Positions 23,651-31,336 of a DNA stretch of 34,503 nucleotides are shown one piece after another; within the stretch, counting starts at the first letter, position 1, and each line of letters begins with the position of its first letter. The stretch is taken from positions 1-34,503 of the forward strand of contig CAZVFX010000076.1 of assembly GCA_964626565.1 (NCBI GenBank), written 5' to 3'. The stretch comes from CAZVFX01 sp964626565 (lineage in GTDB: Bacteria > Myxococcota_A > UBA9042 > CAIXZC01). The position numbers and the translations under genes are program-made. A model generated the notes under the pieces. The model had not been told where the DNA came from. It did not search any database and saw nothing but the letters and a program-made list of their open reading frames with translations.

Positions 23651-26600
23651 CTATTGAGTCGAGGTGACCAGCACCCCATCCTGCATCGTCATCTCCAGCG
23701 AGTTGGCGTCGGCGTCCGTTGCCTTCATATCGGACAGATTCGGCTGAGTCGGCTGGCCCGCAGAGATTGTCTGATTCAACGTGAACACGATATCCACCAG
23801 GCTGCCGTCCCCAACCACGTTGGCGCCTGACATGTAGGCGTCGGTAATCGCGGTCGTAGGCTGCGACGCGTGGTAAATAAGAGTTTTGATCTTACCGGGC
23901 GCCTGTTCATTGAAGGTGATGGTGTGATTGGTAGGCACCAATGAGCCCTGAGGCGGGGTATCCCAGTCAAAGCACATCCCCGGCACCAGGTCGCAGTTTT
24001 CGTCGTGGAACTTCACGAAAGTCAGCTTTGCGGAGTCAAAATTGAGAACAAACTCGGCGCCGGTGGCCTTGGAACTGGCCCCGTTCTCCGCAGCCAGCTC
24101 CAGGGAACACGACACTTCCGCACCCTGGCTGCCGGACAGGCTGCACCAGCTACTCGACGGGCACGCACCGCAGTCATCCTCACAACTATCGCACGTTTCC
24201 GCACCGTTGCAGTCGCCGTCGCCACACTCGGGGCAAGCGCCGCAGTCCTGGGGACACGTGCCGCAGGTCTCGTTGCCGTTGCAGTCGCCGTCGGGGCACG
24301 CGGCCGGGCACTGTCCACAGTCCGCGGGACAGGTGGTGCACGTCTCATTGCCGTTGCAATCGCCGTCGGGGCACGCGGGCGGGCATTCACCGCAGTCCGC
24401 GGGGCAGGTGGAGCACGTCTCATTGCCGTTGCAGTCACCATCCGGGCAAGCCGCGGGGCACTGGCCGCAGTCGGTGGGGCAGGTGGTACACGTCTCGTCA
24501 CCGTTGCAGTCCCCATCGGGGCACACCGGTGCCGGGCCGCCGCCCGTGGTGATTAGCATCCCCTCGTCGTTGGTCATACCCAGGGAGTTGGCATCCGCGT
24601 CGGTGGCCTTCAGGCCGGTGAGGGTCACCTGCACCGCCTGGTTGGCGGAGATGTTCTGATTCAGTGTGAACACCATCTCCACCAGGCTGGAATCACCTAC
24701 CAGGCTGGCGCCGGAGAAGTGCGCCGGAGTGATAGGTGTCGTAGGCTGCGAAGCGTGGTAGATAATCGTCTTGATCGCTCCGGGCGCCTGCTCCTGGTAC
24801 GTGATGGTGTGATTGGTCGGCACCAATGTCCCCTGTGGGGGAGTGTCCCAGTCGATGCACATACCGGGTACAAGGTCGCAATTCTCGTCGTGGAATTTCG
24901 TGAACGTCAGCTTGGCAGAGTCAAAGTTGATCATAAACTCCGCACCCGTCGCCTTCGGACTCTCCGCATGTTCGGCAGCCAGGTCGAGTGTGCACGTCAC
25001 TTCGTCACCCTGGTTGCCCGACAGCTCGCACCAGCCTTCCGAAGGGCACGGCCCGCAGTCGGCCTCGCAGGTCGAGCAGGTTTCACCGTTGTCGCACGCA
25101 CCGTTGGGACAAGTGGGGCAGGGGCCACAGTCGGCCTCGCACGTCGAACACGTCTCGCCGTTATCGCACGCACCGTTGGGACAGGTGGGGCAAACGCCGC
25201 AGTCGGCCTCGCACGTCGAACAGGTCTCGCCGTTGTCGCACGCACCGTTGGGGCAGCAGGGGCCGCAGTCAGCCTCGCACGTCGAACAGGTTTCGCCGTT
25301 ATCGCACGCGCCGTTAGGGCAGAAATCGCAGGTACCGCAGTCGGCCTCGCACGAGTCGCAGGTTTCAAAGAACTCGCAAATCTCATTGGGGCAGCACGGC
25401 CCGCAATCCTCTTCGCAGGTGAGGCAATCTTCCTGGCCGTTGCACTCCCCGTCCGGGCAAGCCGGGCACGGGCCGCAATCGGCCTCACAGGTCTGACAGG
25501 TCTCGCCGTCCGCGCACTCACCGTTGGGGCAGAGGGGACAAGGCCCGCAGTCGGCCTCGCAAGTCTCACAAGTCTCCTCGCCGTTGCACTCGCCGTCCGG
25601 GCACTCAGGGCAGAGGCCGCAGTCGTCGGGGCAGGTTTCGCAGGTCTCGTCGTCGGCGCACTCGCCGTCCGGGCAGGGAATCGGGCAGGGACCGCAGTCC
25701 TCCAGGCACTCATCACAGACCTCGTCGCCGTTGCACTCGCCGTCGCCGCAGATCGCACCTGCACAAGCCGGGTTGTCCGCTCCGGGCGAACCCAGGTCGC
25801 CGTCGCCGTAGCTGGTCGTGGCGTTGCACCAGTTGCCGCCGTCGTCATTGCCCTCGTCATCAAACGCGTCGGGAGTCAAGCTCATGGAGATACCCGGCTG
25901 GTCCGGGAAGGTCTCCCCGTTATCGTACTTCACTTCGTCAACAATGGTGGACCCCGACTTGAGAATCACCTCGTCATCCTTGTTGGCCAGGTTGAAAGTC
26001 TCACCTTCAACGCCGCCGTAGACATAGTCTACAGCCACGCCGCCGTTGACATCCTGGTCGTTGGAGCGCCCCATGACAAAGAACGACTCGCCGGGCACCA
26101 CAACTCCGCCTTCCATGAAGATCGTGTGGTCGTCCATGCCGTCATCGACGACGTGCCATCCGTTGATGTCGATGTCGTACTCCGTAGTGTTGTACAGTTC
26201 GAACCACTCGCCATCAGTGTCGGAGGCGATGGACGGATCCTTCATAATCTCGGTGATCAGAATGTCCCCTTCCTCCGCGGCTACCGGCTCAAGCTTGCAC
26301 TCCTCGTCGCACCCGTCGTCGGGATCGATGTTGCCGTCGTCGCACTGTTCTCCGTCTTCAGCCTGGACGATGCCGTCGCCACACCCCGGCTCGCAGCAAT
26401 CATCGGGGCAGGTTTCGCAGGTCTCGCCAAGGGCGTCGTCACATTCGCCGTTGCCGCAGCAGTCGTCGGGGCAGTCGTCGGGACAGTTCTCGCAATTCTC
26501 ACCTTCCTCGCACGTGCCGTTGGGGCAGTCGGTCTCCAGCTTGCACTCTTCGTCGCAGCCGTCGTCCGGGTCGGTGTTGCCATCGTCGCACTCTTCATCC

Positions 26601-27028
26601 CCTTCCTTCTCACCGTTGCCGCATTCCTCCGGACAATCGACGCAGTCCTCCGGGCAGTTGGTGCAATCTTCCGGAAACTCGGGATGGTCCGGATCGCAGA
26701 TTCCGTCACCGCAAACAGGTTTGCAAACGTCGCAATCCTCAGGGCACGTAGAGCAGGTCTCCCCCAACTCCACATCGCAGTTTCCGTTGCCGCAACAAGG
26801 ACCGCCGCAGTCTTCTTCGCAGGTGGAGCAGTTCTCGCCCTTTTCCGTCTCGCACTCGCCATCCCCACACGGAGGAATAGGCGCGGCATCCATTTCAGCC
26901 TGGTTGTCCGCGGTGACAACTTCAACATCCGACCCCGCGTCCACATCTTCTTTTTGAACCACTGCGCCATCGCCCGAACAGGTGGCCAGAAGCAGGCAGC
27001 TTCCCAACAGCAGCAACAACTTTCTCAT
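23651..27028 (-). CDS. scaffold-like Cys-rich lipoprotein with LTD and two cohesin-like modules
   Basis: The protein has 1125 residues, about 140 of them Cys. The signal ends in the lipobox LLATC (Cys17). Residues 53-248 are Cys-rich repeats of two kinds, including CDDGN.DPDDGCDEEC twice. Residues 254-422 are a lamin-tail domain (ILITEIMKDP, GEWFELYN, GWHVVDDG). Residues 427-661 are ten C.NG.C..GETC.TCEADCGPC repeats. Residues 666-826 are the first cohesin-like module, 836-957 are five C.DGDCNG.ETC..C..DCG.C repeats, and 961-1123 are the second cohesin-like module, strongly similar to the first. The start at 27028 has GGAGG 6 nt upstream; the frame to 27058 only adds ten residues before the signal. 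It is the first gene of the nine-gene run. A lipid-anchored scaffold holding dockerin-like partners is inference. Confidence 0.87.
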   Translation of the reverse strand: MRKLLLLLGSCLLLATCSGDGAVVQKEDVDAGSDVEVVTADNQAEMDAAPIPPCGDGECETEKGENCSTCEEDCGGPCCGNGNCDVELGETCSTCPEDCDVCKPVCGDGICDPDHPEFPEDCTNCPEDCVDCPEECGNGEKEGDEECDDGNTDPDDGCDEECKLETDCPNGTCEEGENCENCPDDCPDDCCGNGECDDALGETCETCPDDCCEPGCGDGIVQAEDGEQCDDGNIDPDDGCDEECKLEPVAAEEGDILITEIMKDPSIASDTDGEWFELYNTTEYDIDINGWHVVDDGMDDHTIFMEGGVVVPGESFFVMGRSNDQDVNGGVAVDYVYGGVEGETFNLANKDDEVILKSGSTIVDEVKYDNGETFPDQPGISMSLTPDAFDDEGNDDGGNWCNATTSYGDGDLGSPGADNPACAGAICGDGECNGDEVCDECLEDCGPCPIPCPDGECADDETCETCPDDCGLCPECPDGECNGEETCETCEADCGPCPLCPNGECADGETCQTCEADCGPCPACPDGECNGQEDCLTCEEDCGPCCPNEICEFFETCDSCEADCGTCDFCPNGACDNGETCSTCEADCGPCCPNGACDNGETCSTCEADCGVCPTCPNGACDNGETCSTCEADCGPCPTCPNGACDNGETCSTCEADCGPCPSEGWCELSGNQGDEVTCTLDLAAEHAESPKATGAEFMINFDSAKLTFTKFHDENCDLVPGMCIDWDTPPQGTLVPTNHTITYQEQAPGAIKTIIYHASQPTTPITPAHFSGASLVGDSSLVEMVFTLNQNISANQAVQVTLTGLKATDADANSLGMTNDEGMLITTGGGPAPVCPDGDCNGDETCTTCPTDCGQCPAACPDGDCNGNETCSTCPADCGECPPACPDGDCNGNETCTTCPADCGQCPAACPDGDCNGNETCGTCPQDCGACPECGDGDCNGAETCDSCEDDCGACPSSSWCSLSGSQGAEVSCSLELAAENGASSKATGAEFVLNFDSAKLTFVKFHDENCDLVPGMCFDWDTPPQGSLVPTNHTITFNEQAPGKIKTLIYHASQPTTAITDAYMSGANVVGDGSLVDIVFTLNQTISAGQPTQPNLSDMKATDADANSLEMTMQDGVLVTSTQ
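24157..24523 (-). repeat. coding tandem repeat, 75-bp period
   Basis: Four near-identical 75-bp units encode C.DGDCNG.ETC.TCP.DCG.CP (Cys starts at residues 836, 861, 886 and 911), followed by one diverged unit. They link the two cohesin-like modules. Copy number can change without breaking the frame. Confidence 0.8.
25040..25321 (-). repeat. coding tandem repeat, 66-72-bp period
   Basis: Four nearly identical units encode CPNGACDNGETCSTCEADCG (Cys starts at residues 570, 592, 616 and 640), spaced 66, 72 and 72 bp. They are the most uniform part of a longer array and lie directly before the first cohesin-like module, which suggests recent unit duplication. Confidence 0.8.
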
Positions 27029-27229
27029 GACGCCCCTCCAGTAAGCAATCCTCAACACAGAATGCCATTAACACACTGCCTATTTCAAGAGAGAACGCAA
27101 GTTTAACACTAACGGCTACACCATGCGCCATAGCTCGTGTGAGACCAACTGCGATGCCGGCTCCAATAATCGCTGGCAATTAAAAAGGACCTGAGTTAAC
27201 TTATGCACACATGCGGGCAACAGACCCGT

Positions 27230-27249
27230 GGGGCCGCGTCGGCGGCCCT
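27230..27249. other. GC-rich inverted repeat before the acidic-tail gene
   Basis: GGGCCGC (27231-27237) and GCGGCCC (27242-27248) form a perfect 7-bp stem with a 4-nt loop, extended by a G-T pair. It ends 21 nt before the ATG at 27270 and just upstream of the GGGGAGG site. No T-run follows on either strand, so it is not a typical terminator. The rest of the 240-bp divergent gap shows no clear promoter. Confidence 0.4.
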
Positions 27250-27269
27250 GTGAATTCGGGGAGGCGACA

Positions 27270-27866
<597 letters not shown>

Positions 27867-27952
27867 ACCCACCCCCGCTGTGTTCGTTAGATTGCGGGCA
27901 GGCGGCGGGACGGGATAGGAACTCTCAGTCGCCTCTGACCAGGATAAAAGTG

Positions 27953-29950
27953 ATGCAGGCAAACCCGCGTTTCACATCCTCCCCGGCTGGGCTAAAAACT
28001 CTCCGGGTAAGCGAACTCCCCCTCGCTTCCGGATTGGCCCTGGGCCTGGCCATCATCCTGGTCGGCTGTGCAACCGTTCCGCCGCCCCGGCCCGGCTCTC
28101 CGGACAGAGCCGGCCTCGAAACCACCGTTCCAAAAGCTGAACCGATAGTAGAAGAAGAACATCCGAAGAGTTCGGCCGGCAACATCGCGGTCGAAAACCG
28201 GCTCGAAGATGCTGTGACCATCTTCCTCGAAGGAAACAAGTACCGGGAGTTGCCCGCGGGCGAGAGCACGCTGATCCCGGGGCTCCCCGCCGGGGCGCTG
28301 AAACTCGAGGCGAAAACCGCGGCCGGCCGGGTGCTAACCCATCAATTCGACGTCGCCCCCGGAATCACCGAAACCTGGGTCCTGCAGACCGGCGAGTCAC
28401 GACTGCTGGTCCGCAACCTGGTTGATGAGGTTGTGATCCTCTTCCTGGATGGACACCGCACCATCGAAATGGCCCGGGGGGCAACAGCCCATTTTGCCGT
28501 AACCACCGGCGCCCACACCCTCGCAGCCCACTGCCCGGCCACCGGCTTCGCTCAAAAGAAGTCCGTGATGGTCGCCGGCGGCAGTGTTGCGGAGGTCGCG
28601 TTCGGACCCCAGGGCGGGCGGCTCGCCATCGAAAACGGGACCCACAAACAGCTTTCCCTCTACCGCAACGGCCACCCCCTCGCCACCCTTGCAGCGGGCA
28701 AATCCATCGAGTTCGGTGCTCAGCCCCTGGGCACCAGCGTGGTGGAGGCACTCGACGAAAAACGGCGTCTAGTGCTGCGGCAGAAGATAACGCTCAAGCC
28801 CTCAGGGGATGGGCCCGCCAGACTTGTCATCGGAGATGTAACGGCCAAAGTGGTGGTTCAAAACCGCACCGGCGAGTCGGTCAAAGTAGACCCTGCGCTC
28901 AACTCACTGACCCCGGTCATCAAGCCCGGGGAAGACACAGTTGTCTTTCTGGTCGGCGAGATCACGGAGGTCAAGCTCAAGGGTGCAGACAGCGCCACCC
29001 GCTATGACCGCAAGGTGCACGTAAAACCGGGGGAAAGCAGAACCGTGGTGCTCCAGCCGGTGGTGGGCGGCATCGTGGTCGAAAACCTCTCCGGCAAAGA
29101 GGTGGCAATCCTGCTGGACAAAGTGGCAACCGCGACCCTCAAGCCGGGCGAAAAACACGTTGCCACCGGAGTCGCTCCTGGGCAGCACTACCTGGAGGCG
29201 CGGGAAGGAGAAAAACTGGTCAAGAAGACCTCCTGCGTGCTGGTTGCCGACTCCTGGTACGTCTGGAAGCTGACACCCGGCGGTGGACGCCTGAAGGTGA
29301 GCAACCGCACGACCGAGGATATCAAGGTCCTGGTCGGCGGTCAGACTGCCGGCGTCCTGCCTCCGGGCACCGAGACGGAACTCGACGATCTGCCCGCGGG
29401 GACTACTACCCTGACCGCAGTGGGAGTCGATAGCCTTCAGCACCACCGACTCACCGTCACCTCCGGCGCCCAGGACAATCCGGTCTGGAATGTACGTCCG
29501 GCCACCTCCGGCATCCGGGTATTCGGCCTCAAGGGGCAGGCTGCCCAGGTTTACGTTGACGGCCTGCCGGTGCGTGACATCCAGGAAGGGGAGCAAGAGC
29601 CGGTGCACGTCCCACTGGAAGCCGGCGAGCACACCGTCTGGCTCACCCTGCCCGATGGAACCGCCCGGGCCGCACTGATCAACGCGGCACAGAACGTGCT
29701 CACCGACTTCCGTACGTCCGGAGCCGAGCCTTCCGTGGAGGTGCGCAACCTCACCTCCGGCACTATCACCGTCTGGGTAGACGGCCGCCGCCTGCAGGAA
29801 CTCGAGGCCGGCAAAAACGTGATGGTCGGATTCGACCTGCCGGGTATTCACACCGTCACCGCGGTGAATGCCGAAAAGAACCGCGAATGGCGCCTCCAGA
29901 ACGTCTACTTCAGGGAGAGTGGGAAATTCGGTTGGAGCCTCAGAGACTGA
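27953..29950 (+). CDS. lipoprotein of eight PEGA-like repeats
   Basis: The protein has 665 residues. The N-terminus has a 30-residue leader and a hydrophobic segment ending in the lipobox LVGC (Cys39), then a Pro-rich linker. From about residue 77 to the end there are eight beta repeats of about 70-75 residues. Each starts with a strand such as GNIAVEN, SRLLVRN, GRLAIEN or GGIVVEN, continues with a V.(V/L)DG strand and L.PG, and closes with (L/V)PAG.H.L.A. This is the layout of PEGA-type surface repeats. AGGA lies 8 nt before the ATG at 27953; a GTG just upstream is less likely. Only 3 nt separate it from the rhomboid gene, so the protein may be a substrate or partner of that protease. This is inference from position only. 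Confidence 0.82.
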   Translation: MQANPRFTSSPAGLKTLRVSELPLASGLALGLAIILVGCATVPPPRPGSPDRAGLETTVPKAEPIVEEEHPKSSAGNIAVENRLEDAVTIFLEGNKYRELPAGESTLIPGLPAGALKLEAKTAAGRVLTHQFDVAPGITETWVLQTGESRLLVRNLVDEVVILFLDGHRTIEMARGATAHFAVTTGAHTLAAHCPATGFAQKKSVMVAGGSVAEVAFGPQGGRLAIENGTHKQLSLYRNGHPLATLAAGKSIEFGAQPLGTSVVEALDEKRRLVLRQKITLKPSGDGPARLVIGDVTAKVVVQNRTGESVKVDPALNSLTPVIKPGEDTVVFLVGEITEVKLKGADSATRYDRKVHVKPGESRTVVLQPVVGGIVVENLSGKEVAILLDKVATATLKPGEKHVATGVAPGQHYLEAREGEKLVKKTSCVLVADSWYVWKLTPGGGRLKVSNRTTEDIKVLVGGQTAGVLPPGTETELDDLPAGTTTLTAVGVDSLQHHRLTVTSGAQDNPVWNVRPATSGIRVFGLKGQAAQVYVDGLPVRDIQEGEQEPVHVPLEAGEHTVWLTLPDGTARAALINAAQNVLTDFRTSGAEPSVEVRNLTSGTITVWVDGRRLQELEAGKNVMVGFDLPGIHTVTAVNAEKNREWRLQNVYFRESGKFGWSLRD

Positions 29951-29953
29951 TAC

Positions 29954-30697
29954 ATGTTTCCCCTCCGAGATGAAATAAAGTCCCAGACCATTCCCTGGCT
30001 CAACTATCTCCTCATGGCTGCCAACGCCGCGGTGTTCGCGTACGAACTGTCCCTCGGAGATGCCATCAACGGCTTCATCTTCGAATACGGACTGGTGCCC
30101 TGGGAAATGACCAGAGGGATCGCGGAAAACGGCTTCGCCCCTCAAACCCACGTCTTCACCTGGTTCAGTTCCATGTTCCTCCATGGCGGCTGGCTCCACA
30201 TCTTAGGCAACATGTGGTTCCTCCACATCTTTGGAGACAATGTGGAGGACCGCCTGGGGCGCACCCGTTTCATCGTGCTCTATCTTTCTGGAGGACTGGT
30301 GGCAGGTCTGGCCCAGGTCATCTCAAGTCCCGGATCCGCTATGCCCATGGTTGGCGCCAGTGGCGCCATCTCCGCGGTGGTCGGCGCCTATTTTGTGCTC
30401 TACCCCAAGGCCAAGGTACTCACCGTGGTGCCCATCTTCATCCTCTTTTACTTCATCCGGCTCCCCGCGTTCCTCTTCATCGGCGTCTGGTTCGCACTGC
30501 AGATGTTCAGCGGGTACGCGTCGCTCACCGAGGGTGGAGACGGAGGCGGAGTGGCCTGGTGGGCCCACATCGGCGGTTTCGCCGCCGGAGTAGTCCTCGC
30601 CCTGACCCTCAAATCCGGAACCACACCCCGCAAAGCCCGTCAATCCCGCACCGGAAGCTATAATGTGGTCCGCGGACCATGGAAGAAAGGCCAGTAG
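29954..30697 (+). CDS. rhomboid family intramembrane serine protease
   Basis: The protein has 247 residues and six or so membrane helices. Rhomboid signatures are present. His82 and Asn86 in HILGNMWFLHIFG form the oxyanion site. The catalytic Ser136 is in GASGAISA. The catalytic His205 is in AHIGGFAAG. Known members cut single-pass membrane proteins within the bilayer. The C-terminal 25 residues are hydrophilic and basic, ending in RGPWKKGQ. The start follows the previous stop by 3 nt and has no strong ribosome binding site, which suggests translational coupling to the PEGA-like lipoprotein. No GlyGly-CTERM or MYXO-CTERM tail is seen in any protein of the window, so it is not obviously a rhombosortase for a neighbour. 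Confidence 0.93.
   Translation: MFPLRDEIKSQTIPWLNYLLMAANAAVFAYELSLGDAINGFIFEYGLVPWEMTRGIAENGFAPQTHVFTWFSSMFLHGGWLHILGNMWFLHIFGDNVEDRLGRTRFIVLYLSGGLVAGLAQVISSPGSAMPMVGASGAISAVVGAYFVLYPKAKVLTVVPIFILFYFIRLPAFLFIGVWFALQMFSGYASLTEGGDGGGVAWWAHIGGFAAGVVLALTLKSGTTPRKARQSRTGSYNVVRGPWKKGQ
30666..30679. other. 14-bp perfect palindrome inside the rhomboid gene end
   Basis: TGGTCCGCGGACCA (30666-30679) is its own reverse complement and lies in the last codons of the rhomboid gene. A possible protein binding site or the first of a set of hairpins around the stop codon. Confidence 0.4.
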
Positions 30698-30699
30698 AG

Positions 30700-30753
30700 G
30701 CGGACAAGTCCGCGGGGCTATCAGCGGTCAGCGGTCAGCCATTGGCTGATCGC
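30700..30753 (+). terminator. tandem hairpins after the rhomboid gene
   Basis: GCGGAC-AA-GTCCGC (30700-30713) begins three bases after the stop codon. A second, 10-bp stem follows: GCGGTCAGCC (30731-30740) with GGCTGATCGC (30744-30753), one G-U pair and a 3-nt loop. The left arm is part of a heptameric TCAGCGG repeat (30721-30740). There is no T-run, so a factor-dependent or 3'-stabilising role is as likely as a terminator. Confidence 0.35.
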
Positions 30754-31105
30754 CGTTGGTCGTCCCCATAGTCAAACAGGCCTTTCTCGTCGAGCGCCTT
30801 TCCGCGGCCATTTCAGGGGCAGAGCAGCGCGTTTGTCGTCGAGGAAATGACGCAGTGCGGCGGTTTTGAACCGTCTTTCCGGGACAGAAACAGCCGGTGT
30901 GCGCGCGCGGCACAATCGGCCAAAAGTGCGCCGGGACCGCACACCCCCGCGCCGCCGAATCGGGCCCGCTCGACGACAGCGCTGTTTGCCCCACAGTATG
31001 TTCGGCCGGTGCAAAAAAAAAAAACTGCCGGTCATGATCCTCGGTCTTTACAAGGGATCCCGCATTCGCTAGTTATGCATTTGTGCGAGCGGAACGGGGC
31101 AAGCC
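30754..31105. other. gene-free stretch with an A12 homopolymer
   Basis: Together with the hairpins to its left, this is the only stretch above 300 bp with no gene I can support. Short frames exist on both strands but show no family features, signal or ribosome binding site. A run of twelve A is at 31013-31024, flanked by imperfect CCGG-containing arms that do not make a convincing terminator. I see no RNA gene. Confidence 0.6.
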
Positions 31106-31327
31106 ATGACAAGAGTCGAACCAGCAACAACCACGTGGATACGTCCAAGCACAAGGGAGGACTGCCGGGGAGGAATCCGGCCCTGCCCGTGGGTGTCTTG
31201 TGCGTATCATCTCTACCTGGACGTCAACGCCACCACCGGGGAGATCAAGCTGAATTTTCCCGAACTGGAAATCTGGGAATTGGAGCACTGCTGCGCCCTT
31301 GATGTCATGGACAAACCGGTTCTCTAG
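31106..31327 (+). CDS. small Cys-containing protein, apparently truncated sigma-region-4-like family
   Basis: The protein has 73 residues. It matches, from my recollection of the family, the N-terminal half of small deltaproteobacterial proteins that carry a Cys-rich start and then a sigma-70 region-4-like helix-turn-helix. The shared parts are RPSTREDC, RPCPWVSCAYHLYLDVN, IKLNFPELEIWELE and CALDV, with Cys at 20, 27, 32, 62 and 63. In the relatives I recall, the chain continues after 'CALDVADRGG' with a LEEVG helix and a helix-turn-helix. Here it stops after CALDVMDKPVL. The other frames downstream do not encode the missing half; the convergent gene starts 10 bp later. It may be a functional small protein or a remnant. 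A GGGG lies about 9 nt before the ATG. Confidence 0.65.
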   Translation: MTRVEPATTTWIRPSTREDCRGGIRPCPWVSCAYHLYLDVNATTGEIKLNFPELEIWELEHCCALDVMDKPVL

Positions 31328-31336
31328 CACGCGGAA

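Noticed and set aside
24157..25321. Regular 66-75-bp repeats considered as CRISPR
   Set aside because: The units are in-frame coding repeats with conserved Cys codons throughout, with no unique spacers and no cas genes.
9875..27028. Cellulosome
   Set aside because: Cohesin- and dockerin-like modules are present, but there is no glycoside hydrolase, carbohydrate-binding module or S-layer anchor in the window.
24719..27106. Long open frame (795 codons) on the plus strand across the scaffold-like lipoprotein gene
   Set aside because: It is the mirror of a GC-rich repeat gene whose codon pattern suppresses stops on the other strand. It has no signal, domain or ribosome binding site, while the minus-strand frame has lipobox, LTD and repeats.
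31013..31024. A12 run considered as the T-tract of a minus-strand terminator
   Set aside because: The sequence read before the T-run on the minus strand does not fold into a convincing GC stem, and no minus-strand gene ends there.
30772..31035. Short minus-strand frame of 87 codons in the gene-free stretch
   Set aside because: Basic, low-complexity product with no ribosome binding site and no family features. It begins next to the A12 run.
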